From: Pseudidiomarina donghaiensis
GTDB lineage: Bacteria; Pseudomonadota; Gammaproteobacteria; Enterobacterales; Alteromonadaceae
Direction of reading: 5' to 3'
DNA: 64,000 nt
Assembly: GCF_900116895.1 (NCBI RefSeq)
Contig: NZ_FPCF01000005.1
Span: forward strand, 62,001-126,000
Shown here: positions 36,721 to 46,547 of the stretch, one piece after another
How positions within the stretch are numbered: the stretch's first letter is position 1
Layout: the number at the start of each line of letters is the position of its first letter
The notes under the pieces: generated by a model
Told to the model about the DNA's origin: nothing
What the model saw: only the letters and a program-made list of their open reading frames with translations
Database searches by the model: none
Translations under genes and position numbers: made by a program

Positions 36721-37929
36721 TTGAAACAGAAATCACGCTTTAGCATGGGGCCCGCAGCCCTCGTAGCGGCAGCATTTATCGGGCCAGGAACTGTGGTTAC
36801 AGCGTCGTTAGCGGGTGCTAACTTCGGTTATGCGCTCTTGTGGGCATTGGTGTTTTCAGTTCTAGCGACCATGATTTTACAAGAAATGGCGGCGCGACTT
36901 GGCGTTGTTACAGGCAAAGGGCTCGGTGAGAATATTCGTGCAGCAATCGCTCACCCAGGGCTTCGATGGTTAGTCGTATCGCTTATTTTTGCTGCGGTTA
37001 TTATTGGCAATAGTGTGTATCAGGGCGGAAATATTAGTGGTGCCCGCATGGGATTAGCCGATTTGTTGCCCATTGATGGCCAATGGATACCACTTATTCT
37101 GGGCGTATTAGCTGCGATAGTACTCTGGCAGGGCAGTTATAAAGTCATTGAGAACGTATTGATTGGTTTAGTGCTTTTAATGAGTCTTGCCTTTTTGGCG
37201 ACCTTTATTCTCACCGAACCAAATTGGGGGGATTTATTCAGCGGATTATTAGTACCGTCTATTCCATCAGGAAGCCTGCTTATGGTGGTGGCTCTCATCG
37301 GTACTACGGTTGTGCCTTACAATTTGTTTTTACATTCATCGAGTTGTGCACAGAAGTGGCACTCGCCAGAAGACTTGCAGCAAGCACGACAGGATATCTA
37401 TGTTTCGATTCCGTTGGGCGGGCTTATTTCGATGGCTATTGTGGCAACAGCCGCCTCAGCGTTTTTTGGTCAAGCAATAAACATAGAAAGTGCGGCAGAT
37501 TTGGGTAAAGCCATGACGCCTTTGTTTGGTGATGGCGCCACGCTGTTTATGGCAACCGGCTTATTTGCGGCCGGCTTATCGTCATCACTAACAGCGCCGT
37601 TGGCTTCGGCATATGCGCTTAGCGGCGTGCTAGGGTACTCAAATAACTTACAAGACAAAAAGTTTCGTGCCATTTGGCTTAGTATATTAAGTGTTGGCGT
37701 TATTATTGCGTCGTTAGGTCTGAAGCCCATCGAGGTTATATTGTTTGCGCAGGTAGCCAACGGTTTGTTGTTGCCAGTTATGGCTCTGTTCCTAGTTTGG
37801 GTGTGCAATCATCGCGATTTGGGCGAATACCGAAATTCGCTTCGACAAAATATTCTGGGCAGTATAGTTTGCGCTGTCGCTATTGGCTTAGGGGGAAGGA
37901 GTATTGCTGCTGGCTTAGGCTGGTTATAA
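36721..37929 (+). CDS. Nramp-like transporter with atypical metal-site motifs
   Basis: The 402-residue protein has about eleven membrane helices and the overall Nramp/COG1914 layout. Helix 1 reads FIGPGTVVTAS where classical Nramp has DPGN, and helix 6 reads GTTVVPYNLFLHS where classical Nramp has MPH. The Asp and Met metal ligands, and the helix 6 His, are therefore missing, so manganese or iron transport should not be assumed. The start codon is TTG at 36721 after AAAGG; an ATG at 36745 is the alternative. It is divergent from a two-domain Usp gene. Confidence 0.85.
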   Translation: MKQKSRFSMGPAALVAAAFIGPGTVVTASLAGANFGYALLWALVFSVLATMILQEMAARLGVVTGKGLGENIRAAIAHPGLRWLVVSLIFAAVIIGNSVYQGGNISGARMGLADLLPIDGQWIPLILGVLAAIVLWQGSYKVIENVLIGLVLLMSLAFLATFILTEPNWGDLFSGLLVPSIPSGSLLMVVALIGTTVVPYNLFLHSSSCAQKWHSPEDLQQARQDIYVSIPLGGLISMAIVATAASAFFGQAINIESAADLGKAMTPLFGDGATLFMATGLFAAGLSSSLTAPLASAYALSGVLGYSNNLQDKKFRAIWLSILSVGVIIASLGLKPIEVILFAQVANGLLLPVMALFLVWVCNHRDLGEYRNSLRQNILGSIVCAVAIGLGGRSIAAGLGWL

Positions 37930-37931
37930 GC

Positions 37932-38927
37932 TTAATCACCGCCAAATAGCATTTCTATTTCAATGCCAACAATCCAACGTGGGTGACGATCATCGGCCAA
38001 CGTATCACGCGGCCAGTGCATGCCAACCCAGCCTTCTAAAAATAACCACTCGCGGCTGAATCGGCTGCGGTGCAGTGCACGAATGCCGTAGTCACGCATG
38101 GGCACAGCGTTCTCTGTTTCTCCGTACCACCAAACATCAGCACCCACCGCACGTTCGTGGTGGTACATGTAATACAGTTTTTGCGAAGCTTGCCAACGTA
38201 CGCCTTCGGTTCGCTCAGCGAAGGTTCCACGAAACCATGATTTGCCGAACCATTTGGGCGAAAATGCCGTGTCATATTCAAAGGTTTGTGCAACGCCAAA
38301 GCCATCACTATCACGCCAAAAAGCCACTGACTGCATATGTAGTTCGGCATTGTCGTCAACAATGGTCTCATAGCGATAACGAGCACGAACGTACGGGTCC
38401 ATATTCAACCCGCCACGTACCCCGGCGCCAAAAGACAAACTGTGATTGGTTTGCACATATGGGTCAAAGCCGAGCCCAACCATCCATTCTTCGTCAGATT
38501 GATCGCGTCGAATGACGGTTGGTCGCGTTTGTTGTGTGTCGTTAATAAAATCATCGAAATCGGCGCGCCCAATAATGGCGGAGAAACGCCGCTCGGCATG
38601 CGGAAAAACAACCCGTGCACGAAAACTTGAGTCCAGCTCAAAGCCGTCATGTTCGTCCCACTCGGGCGTTAACGTTAGGCTGCCTGAAGCTGTGTCATAG
38701 TCGTCAGGATTAATAGAATCGGCAAAGAAAGAGTCAAGCCAAGTTGCAGTGGCATTGACCGAATTTGTTAAGCCCGCACGAAAGTCGTCAATCATTGCTG
38801 CGTCGTCGCGGTCCGTTTTTGCTTGCGACTCTTCAGACGTTGACTGTGATGGCGGTGGTGACTCTTGAGACTGTGCTCCAGCTGTTGGTATAACCGCCAG
38901 TAGCAGCAGTGCAATGGCCAAACGCAT
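37932..38927 (-). CDS. Predicted outer-membrane beta-barrel protein
   Basis: The start at 38927 (331 aa) follows AAGGAGG by three bases; an upstream in-frame ATG at 38942 has no site. A signal peptide (MRLAIALLLLAVIPTAGA) is followed by a Ser/Glu/Pro-rich linker and an acidic stretch. The rest alternates aromatic and polar residues (GSLTLTPEWDEHDGFELDS, RARYRYETIVDDNAELHM), ending in WIVGIEIEMLFGGD. That looks like a 12-strand barrel, but no named family is recognised. The 3' end lies 2 bp from the convergent Nramp-like gene. Confidence 0.75.
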   Translation of the reverse strand: MRLAIALLLLAVIPTAGAQSQESPPPSQSTSEESQAKTDRDDAAMIDDFRAGLTNSVNATATWLDSFFADSINPDDYDTASGSLTLTPEWDEHDGFELDSSFRARVVFPHAERRFSAIIGRADFDDFINDTQQTRPTVIRRDQSDEEWMVGLGFDPYVQTNHSLSFGAGVRGGLNMDPYVRARYRYETIVDDNAELHMQSVAFWRDSDGFGVAQTFEYDTAFSPKWFGKSWFRGTFAERTEGVRWQASQKLYYMYHHERAVGADVWWYGETENAVPMRDYGIRALHRSRFSREWLFLEGWVGMHWPRDTLADDRHPRWIVGIEIEMLFGGD

Positions 38928-38995
38928 TCGACCTCCTTGCATCTGTTATATATTGAAGATACAAGGAAAAGTCGAATTCGGCTAGTTAAGAAAAG

Positions 38996-40675
38996 TTAAA
39001 TACTAACGCGTTTGTAGCGACGGTACTGTGGCTTCCAAAAGTTGGCGTCGATTCGCTGCTGTAAGGTTTCATCACTCACTTCTAGTGCTAGCCCTTGTTG
39101 CTGAGCAACTTTGGCTACATTGAAAGCGATTTTTTTACTCAGTTCGGCAATGTTGGTAATACCAGGAAGTAAGTGATCACTCTCGCCGAGCACCCGCGGT
39201 GAAGCTTCAGCCAAAGTGTTGCTTGCTGCCATTAACATTTCGTCAGAAATGCTTCGCGCTTTCACCGCAATCACGCCAAGCCCAATACCCGGGAAAATAT
39301 AGCTGTTGTTACATTGTGCAATGGGGTATTCCTGGCCCTGAAACTTAACTGCATCATATGGGCTGCCGGTGGCAATGATGGCGTCGCCGTTGGTCCACTC
39401 AACCACATGAGCTGGATGTGCTTCTATTTGTCGAGAAGGGTTCGATAACGGAAATATGATGGGCTGCTCGGTGTACTGGTGCATGGCACGAATGACTTGT
39501 TCAGTAAACAGCCCCGGCTGGCCTGAGACTCCAATGAGAACACCCGGTTTAGCGCAATGCATAACATCCAGTAATGATGCGTAGTCGCCACTGTGCTGCC
39601 AATGCGAAAGGTTGCTTAAAGGCTGAGCTAAGGCTTGTTGAAAGTCTCGCAAGTCGCTCATACCTTCGGTAAGTAGGCCAAAGCGGTCAACCATGAAAAT
39701 TTGCCGACGAGCCTGCTCATCGGTAAGACCTTCGGCGACCATTTGCTGGATAATTTGCTCAGCAATACCACAACCGGCAGACCCAGCGCCAACAAAGGCA
39801 ACTGTTTGATCTTTCAACTGTGCGCCTTTGCTGCGGCAGGCTGCCAACAGCGTACCAACGGTCACTGCAGCCGTGCCTTGAATGTCATCATTAAAACAGC
39901 AATAGTCATCACGATATTTACGTAAAATTGGCATCGCGTTAGGTTGTGCGAAATCTTCAAACTGCACCATTGCTTCTGGCCACCGGCGGCGTACTGCAAC
40001 CATAAAGCGATCAACAAATGCATTGTATTCGTTTTGATTAATACGTTTGTGGCGTGCGCCCATGTACATGGGGTCATTCAATAGTTTTTCATTGTTGGTG
40101 CCGACATCTAAGCAAACTGGCAACGTATAAGCTGGGCTAATACCACCGCAGGCGGTATACAAGCTCAATTTGCCGATAGGTATGCCCATACCGCCAATAC
40201 CTTGGTCACCAAGCCCCAAAATGCGCTCACCATCGGTAACGACAATTACTTTCACTTTGCGCTTAGTCGCGTTGCGCAAAATATCGTCCATTTGATCACG
40301 GTCTTCGTAAGAGATGAATAAGCCGCGTGAACTACGATATATATCAGAGAATTGTTCGCACGCATCGCCTACAGTTGGGGTGTAGATAATCGGCATCATT
40401 TCTTCAAGATGCTGCTGTAGCAATCGATAAAATAAAGTCTCGTTATTGTCCTGAATGGCGCGCAAATAAATATGTTTGTTAATGGCAGTGTCGAAGCTTG
40501 AATACTGCATGTAGCAGCGCTGCACTTGCTCTTCAATCGTTTCGTAGCGAGGAGGCAGCAAACCGGTTAAATTAAATGCAGTTCGCTCTTCACGGGTAAA
40601 CGCGCTACCTTTGTTAAGCAGCGGTGTTTCTAGCAAATTAGGGCCTGCATAAGGAATATACAGCGGATTCTTCAT
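38996..40675 (-). CDS. maeA: NAD-dependent malic enzyme
   Basis: The 559-residue protein is close to E. coli MaeA/SfcA (565). It oxidatively decarboxylates malate to pyruvate with NAD. Motifs: [17 protein letters not shown] near residue 92, [20 protein letters not shown] near 145, [17 protein letters not shown] near 245, the metal-binding [14 protein letters not shown] near 265 and the Rossmann loop [17 protein letters not shown] near 293. AAGGAG precedes the ATG. It stands alone, 53 bp from the barrel protein gene. Confidence 0.96.
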   Translation of the reverse strand: MKNPLYIPYAGPNLLETPLLNKGSAFTREERTAFNLTGLLPPRYETIEEQVQRCYMQYSSFDTAINKHIYLRAIQDNNETLFYRLLQQHLEEMMPIIYTPTVGDACEQFSDIYRSSRGLFISYEDRDQMDDILRNATKRKVKVIVVTDGERILGLGDQGIGGMGIPIGKLSLYTACGGISPAYTLPVCLDVGTNNEKLLNDPMYMGARHKRINQNEYNAFVDRFMVAVRRRWPEAMVQFEDFAQPNAMPILRKYRDDYCCFNDDIQGTAAVTVGTLLAACRSKGAQLKDQTVAFVGAGSAGCGIAEQIIQQMVAEGLTDEQARRQIFMVDRFGLLTEGMSDLRDFQQALAQPLSNLSHWQHSGDYASLLDVMHCAKPGVLIGVSGQPGLFTEQVIRAMHQYTEQPIIFPLSNPSRQIEAHPAHVVEWTNGDAIIATGSPYDAVKFQGQEYPIAQCNNSYIFPGIGLGVIAVKARSISDEMLMAASNTLAEASPRVLGESDHLLPGITNIAELSKKIAFNVAKVAQQQGLALEVSDETLQQRIDANFWKPQYRRYKRVSI

Positions 40676-40769
40676 GAATCATTCTCCTTGCGCTTGGTGT
40701 CACGTATTGAATAGGGGCAATTGCTCATTGAATGAACTGTATATTATTGCAGATTAAACGGAGGAAGAC

Positions 40770-41219
40770 ATGGAAAATCCGGCTTTTGTGGTGAATTTAA
40801 AACTGCTCGAACATTATAAATTCGAAGTTGATTTTGGCGAGTTTGGACAAATCATTACCGATGAACACGAACCGGTAGGTCATGGCGAAGGGCCTGGGCC
40901 AAGCCAGTTGCTTGCTGCTGCAGTTGCCAATTGTCTTGCTGCTAGCTTGATGTTCGCTATTCGCAAATATAAGGGTGACCCAGGTCAAGTCACCGCCAAA
41001 GTGCAAGGTGATATGGAGCGTGTTGATGGGCGTTTGCGTATTGCAGCGATGCAGGTGGAGCTTAATTTAGGCCAAGCGGCCGAGCACATTGATAAGCTCG
41101 ACCGTGTGTTAGAGCAATTTGAAAACTTTTGCGTCGTTACCCAAAGCGTCCGCAACGGCATTCATGTTGATGTCACCGTATTGGATGATGCTGGGCAAGT
41201 GCTCAAATCACCCGAATAG
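40770..41219 (+). CDS. OsmC family protein
   Basis: This 149-residue alpha/beta protein keeps two cysteines in the places expected for OsmC/Ohr peroxidases: C55 in AVANCLAAS and C121 in ENFCVVTQSVRNG. OsmC-type enzymes reduce organic hydroperoxides, but many relatives have no demonstrated substrate. GGAGG lies before the ATG. The 3' end overlaps the convergent oxygenase gene by 12 bp. Confidence 0.85.
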   Translation: MENPAFVVNLKLLEHYKFEVDFGEFGQIITDEHEPVGHGEGPGPSQLLAAAVANCLAASLMFAIRKYKGDPGQVTAKVQGDMERVDGRLRIAAMQVELNLGQAAEHIDKLDRVLEQFENFCVVTQSVRNGIHVDVTVLDDAGQVLKSPE

Positions 41220-41903
41220 TTGTTTGCCGGAGTTCATCAGAATCCAACTGGTTAAAATGTACTTGTCGTTAGACTTTGGCACCGTACCTCGGTGGGTATG
41301 GGTAAAATAGCCGGGCGCAATAACCATGCGTCCGCGCTTCGGTTGAATGCTGCGGTTTTGATAGTAAAAATCAGTGGTTCCGCCGTCTTCCACGTCATTT
41401 AAATAAAACATAAATAATAAGCTACGGTGTAATGCTTCAACGCTGTTTTTTTCGGGGTAAACTTCGCAGTGCCAGTAGTTATAGTTGCCTTGATTTTTTA
41501 GGTATTTCTGCGCTTGAATAGGACCAAGTCGATATAACAATTGCATGTAAGCTTGCTCATTTCCGGCGGCAATTTCATTGAAGTTTTCATGAGTTAAATT
41601 TACGGGCTCACCGGTTTTAGGATGCTTAACTTTCAGTGCGACCGGCGCGATTAATGCAAAATGGTACTTTTTAAAATACTCGAGTGCATATTTGGTGGTG
41701 ACGTCGCATATTGTTTGTAATTCACGAGCGTAATCTTGATGTTGGTTCAAGTATAAATCTTCGCTCAGTTTTTTCTCGGTATCGACGCCGCCCCCAGTGC
41801 GACCAGCCTGTTTATGTGGACTGCGTTCAAACAGCTCGACAAAGCGGTCGCAAAAATCAGCGGGCAACGCATCGTCGTAAACTTCAATAAAATCGTTACT
41901 CAC
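41208..41903 (-). CDS. 2-oxoglutarate/Fe(II)-dependent oxygenase (prolyl 4-hydroxylase-like)
   Basis: I favour the GTG at 41903 (231 aa) after GGGGA; a TTG at 41915 would extend it by four residues and overlap the DUF488 gene. The jelly-roll core shows the first iron ligands in YWHCEVYP (His-X-Glu rather than the common His-X-Asp), the distal His in YFTHTHRGTVP and the 2-oxoglutarate-binding Lys in NDKYILTSW. Similar enzymes hydroxylate prolines or other side chains. The substrate is unknown. It is the second gene of a two-gene unit with DUF488. Confidence 0.83.
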   Translation of the reverse strand: MSNDFIEVYDDALPADFCDRFVELFERSPHKQAGRTGGGVDTEKKLSEDLYLNQHQDYARELQTICDVTTKYALEYFKKYHFALIAPVALKVKHPKTGEPVNLTHENFNEIAAGNEQAYMQLLYRLGPIQAQKYLKNQGNYNYWHCEVYPEKNSVEALHRSLLFMFYLNDVEDGGTTDFYYQNRSIQPKRGRMVIAPGYFTHTHRGTVPKSNDKYILTSWILMNSGKQLFG

Positions 41904-41905
41904 AT

Positions 41906-42346
41906 CTATCCCCAATAATTAAAGTCGTTCCCGAAACAAACTGGTGAACTCAGTGCATCACCGTCGGCCTCGTTGTCTTCTTGTTCTAATGCTTTAAGTA
42001 GCGCATGTTTTAACACTGGAAGGTGTGAATACTCAAACGCTTTTACTGCGCTAATAAGCGTTACCTTATCTTTTCTGGCCGCCTTCATAAGCGGAATCAA
42101 GGCGTCAGGATTACTCTCAAGCTCTTGAAAATACGCACTTGCAAAACTTTCAAAGTCTAGCTTTTGAGCATGATAATCTTTACGTAATTGGTTGGACGGG
42201 CAACACTCTTTGCACCAATCGTTAAGCTTTAGATCGTCCTTCTTAATACCACGAGGCCATAGTCGATCGGCCAGTATGCGTTGACCATCTTCTGCGCATG
42301 CCTTGTCATAAGCGCGCTTGAAAAGTACTGTGTAATTTTTCTGCAT
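41906..42346 (-). CDS. DUF488 family protein
   Basis: The start at 42346 (146 aa, MQKNYTVLFKRAYD) follows AAGGTGA; an upstream in-frame ATG at 42376 has no site. The family signature RILADRLWPRGIKKDDLKL is at residues 24-43, and the typical end TLISAVKAFEYSHLPVLKHAL is near 100. DUF488 proteins have no settled function. The stop lies 2 bp before the likely start of the 2OG oxygenase, so the pair is probably one transcription unit. Confidence 0.87.
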   Translation of the reverse strand: MQKNYTVLFKRAYDKACAEDGQRILADRLWPRGIKKDDLKLNDWCKECCPSNQLRKDYHAQKLDFESFASAYFQELESNPDALIPLMKAARKDKVTLISAVKAFEYSHLPVLKHALLKALEQEDNEADGDALSSPVCFGNDFNYWG

Positions 42347-42450
42347 TTTTGTCACCTTGCTGTCACAAAAAGTCATTAAATTGTTAACTGAAATAAGTTA
42401 TAGTGATCAACCCGTCGTCTTGGGATTACACAACAATAAGAGAATGGATT

Positions 42451-44964
42451 ATGAAACGCCACAATCTAGCAATTGCACTTTCGGCCCTGCTGGTGTCAGG
42501 TACGGCAAGTGCAGAACTGTTTCTATCAGAGCACATTGAAGGCTCGAGTAATAATAAAGCTTTAGAAATTTTTAACCCGGGTGATACTGCGGTTGATTTG
42601 AGCACTTATACCATTGAAATTTATTCAAATGGTGGCACATCTGCTAGCCAGACAATTCAGCTTTCAGGTACGTTAGACGCAAATGGCATTTATGTTGTTG
42701 CCCACCCGTCTGCTAACGCTGATATTTTGGCTTTAGCAAACCAAACCGGCAACTTATATTACAACGGCGATGATGCCATCGTATTTAAAAATGGCGCAGA
42801 CGTTGTTGATGCCATGGGCCAAGTCGGTGTTGACCCAGGTACTGCATGGGAAAGCAATGGCGTATCGATGCAGAACCAAACGATTCGTCGCAAATCAACC
42901 GTTACGGCTGGTGATACTGATGTCACCGACGAATTTCTCCCTGATGTTGAGTGGGATGCATACCCAATTGACGATATTAGCAACTTAGGTTCTCACAATG
43001 GTTTCGGTAGCACGCCACCAGACCCAGAACCTGAGCCAGAACCAGAGCCATCACCTGAGCTTGGCGCTTGTGGCGACCCAGCTACATTTATTCACCAAGT
43101 GCAAGGCAGTAGCTTATCTGAAAGCGGTGCTGCAAGTCCGTTGGTTGACGAAGTTGTTACTGTTGAAGCCGTTGTTACCGGCGTTTACACAGATGGCGCA
43201 AAACCGCTGAATGGTTTCTTCTTGCAAGAAGAAGATGCGGACAACGATGCTGATCCAAATAGCTCAGAAGGTATTTTTGTATACTTGCCAGAAGGCACTG
43301 CACCAACTGTTGGCCAAGTTGTTCGCCTACAAGGTGAAGTGGCTGAATACTACAACGCGACTCAGCTTTCATTTGTGTCTGAAATTGTGGTGTGTTCTGA
43401 AGGTGCGACTGTAACGCCGGCGGTTTTAGAGTTGCCATTAAGCTCGCGCGATGAATTCGAGCGCTTTGAAGGCATGTTGGTTGCTTCTGCTAACCCATTG
43501 GTTGTAACGGGTAACGAAACTATCGCGCAATATGGCGAGTTTTGGGTAGCCGATGAGCGCATCATGAGCCCAACTGAAATTGCTGAGCCAGGCGATGCAG
43601 CGAATGCTTACGCAGCGCTTAAAGACAGCCGTCAGTTCTTAATTGACGACGCCCAAGGTGGCGCAAGCCCAGCAGTAGTGCCATTCCCTCCAGGTGGTTT
43701 AAGCGCTGAAAATACTTTGCGTTTAGGTACTGAAATTACCAACGCCCAAGGTATTATTCACTACGGCTTCAGTGAATATCGCTTGTTGCCAACGGTCGAC
43801 CTGCAATTTGTTGACGTAAACCCACGTACGGCAGAGCCTGATGCAGCGGCACAAGGCGATGTACGCGTTGCAGTATTCAACGTATTGAACCTGTTCAACG
43901 GTGACGGCCAAGGCGGTGGTTTCCCAACTGAGCGTGGCGCAACCAACGTGATGGAATATGAGCGTCAACTGCCAAAAGCTGTTGCTGCAATTATCGGTTT
44001 AGGTGCTGACGTTGTTGGTGTAACCGAAATTGAAAACGACGGTAACGGCGAAAATAGCATGATTGCGCAGTTAACTGCAGCATTGAATGCTGAAGGTTCA
44101 GGCGAGTGGGCATTTGTAGACTTCGGTGGCCGTGTTGGTACTGATGCAATCACAAACCAGATTGTTTATCGTACTGACCGTGTAGAAGCAACTGGTACAG
44201 GTGTTTTCACAACTGCCGAACCATTTGACTATGGTAACCGTCCACCGGTTGCACAAACGTTCAAAGACCTTGTGAATGAAGACGAGTTTACCTTTGTGGT
44301 AACGCACTTACGTTCTAAAGGAAGCTGTGGTTCTGCCACAGGTGGTGATGCCGATGCTGATGACGGCCAAGGCTGCTGGAACGCTACCCGTGTTGCTGCG
44401 GTAGAGAAAATGCAAGAATGGTTAGCTGGTGATCCGACTGGTCGTATTGTTGCTGATGTTTTGGTTATGGGCGACATGAACGCGTATACCATGGAAGACC
44501 CAATTGCTGCTATGGTCGCTGGTGGTTTCAGCAATTTGAAAGCTGACTTTGCTGATGGCGCAACGACACATACTTATGTTTACCAAAATGAGTCAGGTAG
44601 CTTGGATCATGCATTCGCATCAGCAGAACTAACCGAGAAAGTTGTGGCAGCACAAGCTTGGCACATTAACGCTGACGAGCCAGAAGTTTTCGACTATAAC
44701 CTTGAATACAAAGAAAACGGTTTAGAAGAAACTTACTACGCGCCTGATCAGTATCGTAGTTCTGACCACGACCCAGTTATCGTTGCATTCACAACAGTAG
44801 CGAACGACCCTACTGACGAAGGTGACGGTGATGCAGACGTGGAAGAGCCGCCTGCTGAAGAAGAAGAGCATGAGAACATTGACCATGCGACCACTAGCAG
44901 TTCATTCCCGCTATGGTTGGTATTAAGTGGCTTGTTCTTAGGTTTAGTGCGCCGTCGCGTATAA
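42451..44964 (+). CDS. exeM: ExeM/NucH-type extracellular endonuclease
   Basis: The start at 42451 (837 aa) gives a clean signal peptide MKRHNLAIALSALLVSGTAS. A lamin-tail domain (about 20-165, LFLSEHIEGSSNNKALEIFN) is followed by a PEPEPEPEP linker near 190, an OB-like domain (200-340) and an EEP nuclease domain (about 470-790: VRVAVFNVLNLFNGD, VTEIENDGNGE, VVTHLRSKGSCG, VMGDMNAYTMEDP, RSSDHDPVIVAF). The end, SSSFPLWLVLSGLFLGLVRRRV, is a hydrophobic helix plus Arg cluster like a CTERM sorting tail but without Gly-Gly. ExeM degrades extracellular DNA in related marine bacteria. Confidence 0.92.
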   Translation: MKRHNLAIALSALLVSGTASAELFLSEHIEGSSNNKALEIFNPGDTAVDLSTYTIEIYSNGGTSASQTIQLSGTLDANGIYVVAHPSANADILALANQTGNLYYNGDDAIVFKNGADVVDAMGQVGVDPGTAWESNGVSMQNQTIRRKSTVTAGDTDVTDEFLPDVEWDAYPIDDISNLGSHNGFGSTPPDPEPEPEPEPSPELGACGDPATFIHQVQGSSLSESGAASPLVDEVVTVEAVVTGVYTDGAKPLNGFFLQEEDADNDADPNSSEGIFVYLPEGTAPTVGQVVRLQGEVAEYYNATQLSFVSEIVVCSEGATVTPAVLELPLSSRDEFERFEGMLVASANPLVVTGNETIAQYGEFWVADERIMSPTEIAEPGDAANAYAALKDSRQFLIDDAQGGASPAVVPFPPGGLSAENTLRLGTEITNAQGIIHYGFSEYRLLPTVDLQFVDVNPRTAEPDAAAQGDVRVAVFNVLNLFNGDGQGGGFPTERGATNVMEYERQLPKAVAAIIGLGADVVGVTEIENDGNGENSMIAQLTAALNAEGSGEWAFVDFGGRVGTDAITNQIVYRTDRVEATGTGVFTTAEPFDYGNRPPVAQTFKDLVNEDEFTFVVTHLRSKGSCGSATGGDADADDGQGCWNATRVAAVEKMQEWLAGDPTGRIVADVLVMGDMNAYTMEDPIAAMVAGGFSNLKADFADGATTHTYVYQNESGSLDHAFASAELTEKVVAAQAWHINADEPEVFDYNLEYKENGLEETYYAPDQYRSSDHDPVIVAFTTVANDPTDEGDGDADVEEPPAEEEEHENIDHATTSSSFPLWLVLSGLFLGLVRRRV

Positions 44965-44984
44965 GCCTAGAATATAGTTGAGAT

Positions 44985-45017
44985 AAAGCGCTTGGCTTGG
45001 CCAAGCGCTTTTTTTTT
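44985..45017 (+). terminator. Strong intrinsic terminator after exeM
   Basis: AAAGCGCTTGG (44985-44995) pairs perfectly with CCAAGCGCTTT (45001-45011) around a 5-base loop, and an uninterrupted T-run follows to 45017. It starts 20 bases after the stop codon. Confidence 0.95.
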
Positions 45018-45075
45018 GTGCTAAATAAGACTAACGTGAGTATAAGAAAGTAGGCGTTACCGATAAGGAATCAAC

Positions 45076-46428
45076 ATGACGTATATTCACGACACCATCG
45101 AAGAGTTAAAGCAGACGAGCCCAGCACAAACTGAGTTTTATCAAGCGGTGGAAGATGTCTTGGAAAGTCTTGAGCCGCTGCTAGAGCAAAATCCACATTA
45201 CCGCGAGCAAGCTATCCTTGCTCGCATTGTAGAACCAGAACGGCAGATCATGTTTCGGGTGCCATGGATGGATGACGAAGGGCGAGTGCAAGTCAACAAA
45301 GGCTATCGCATTGAGTTCAATTCGGCATTAGGGCCATACAAAGGCGGGCTGCGCTTTCACCCAAGTGTGAATGGGTCGATCATCAAGTTTTTAGGGTTTG
45401 AGCAAATTTTTAAGAATGCCTTGACTGGGCTCCCCATTGGGGGCGGCAAAGGGGGCGCGAACTTTAACCCTAAAGGTAAATCAAATGCCGAGATTATGCG
45501 CTTTTGCCAGTCTTTCATGAGTGAACTATTTCGCCATATAGGGCCAACCACGGATGTGCCAGCTGGTGACATTGGGGTTGGAACTCGCGAGCTTGGCTAT
45601 TTGTTTGGACAATATAAACGCCTAGCAAATCAATTCGATGGCGTGCTTACAGGTAAGGGCCTAGCGTGGGGTGGCTCATTTGTTCGCAAGGAGGCAACTG
45701 GCTATGGCTGTGTTTACTTTGCCAATTACATGTTGGCTGATCGAGATCACGACCTTAAGGATAAACGTTGTGCCGTTTCAGGATCAGGTAACGTGGCCAT
45801 TTACACCATGGAAAAACTTTATGAACTAGGGGCCAAACCTGTCACCTGCAGTGATTCATCTGGCACCATTTATCACGATCAAGGTATTGATTTAGACCTA
45901 GTGAAACAGCTTAAAGAGCAACGCAACGAGCGCTTAGAAAAGTATTTAGAAACACATTCTTCAGCAACTTATACCCCACGCGAAGATTATCCGTCTGATG
46001 GACATCAAGTTTGGCGCTATGAGGTCGACTTGGCGTTTCCTTGCGCCACACAAAACGAAGTAACGCGTGCTGATATTGAATGCCTACTCGAAAATGGCTG
46101 CATAGCCATTACTGAGGGCGCCAATATGCCGCTCACAGAATCAGCTTTTGACACGGTGCAAGAAAGCCAAATTGCTTATGGTCCGGGTAAAGCGTCAAAT
46201 GCCGGCGGTGTGGCTACTAGTCAGCTTGAAATGGCGCAGAACGCTAGTATGCAGCGCTGGACATTTGAGCAAGTAGATGAGCGCTTGCAGCAGGTTATGA
46301 AGACCATATACAAAGATATTTCACGTACTGCAGAAGAGTTTGGTAAACCAGGCCAGCTGGTACTTGGAGCGAATATTGCTGGCTTTAGAAAAGTAGCCGA
46401 CGCCATGCTTGAACAAGGCCTAGTCTAG
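45076..46428 (+). CDS. gdhA: NADP-specific glutamate dehydrogenase
   Basis: The 450 residues match the hexameric class (E. coli 447). Motifs: GPYKGGLRFHPSVN near residue 90, the catalytic LPIGGGKGGANFNPKGK near 120, GPTTDVPAGDIGVG near 155 and the Rossmann CAVSGSGNVAIYTMEKL near 233. It reductively aminates 2-oxoglutarate with ammonia. The NADP assignment rests on overall similarity to GdhA. AAGGAA precedes the ATG. It stands alone, 111 bp after exeM. Confidence 0.95.
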   Translation: MTYIHDTIEELKQTSPAQTEFYQAVEDVLESLEPLLEQNPHYREQAILARIVEPERQIMFRVPWMDDEGRVQVNKGYRIEFNSALGPYKGGLRFHPSVNGSIIKFLGFEQIFKNALTGLPIGGGKGGANFNPKGKSNAEIMRFCQSFMSELFRHIGPTTDVPAGDIGVGTRELGYLFGQYKRLANQFDGVLTGKGLAWGGSFVRKEATGYGCVYFANYMLADRDHDLKDKRCAVSGSGNVAIYTMEKLYELGAKPVTCSDSSGTIYHDQGIDLDLVKQLKEQRNERLEKYLETHSSATYTPREDYPSDGHQVWRYEVDLAFPCATQNEVTRADIECLLENGCIAITEGANMPLTESAFDTVQESQIAYGPGKASNAGGVATSQLEMAQNASMQRWTFEQVDERLQQVMKTIYKDISRTAEEFGKPGQLVLGANIAGFRKVADAMLEQGLV

Positions 46429-46547
46429 GGCGTTTAACGCAATCTTTACAAAAATATTGGTGGTGCATGCAACTATATTGGCTAAAAAAGCGACTAAACT
46501 AGTAACTGATAGCAGTTGTAGCTATCTGCCGTTTGGAGGCATGAAGC

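Noticed and set aside
36551-36736. 61-codon minus-strand frame between the Usp and Nramp-like genes
   Set aside because: It starts inside the Nramp-like gene, has no ribosome site and shows biased composition typical of chance frames.
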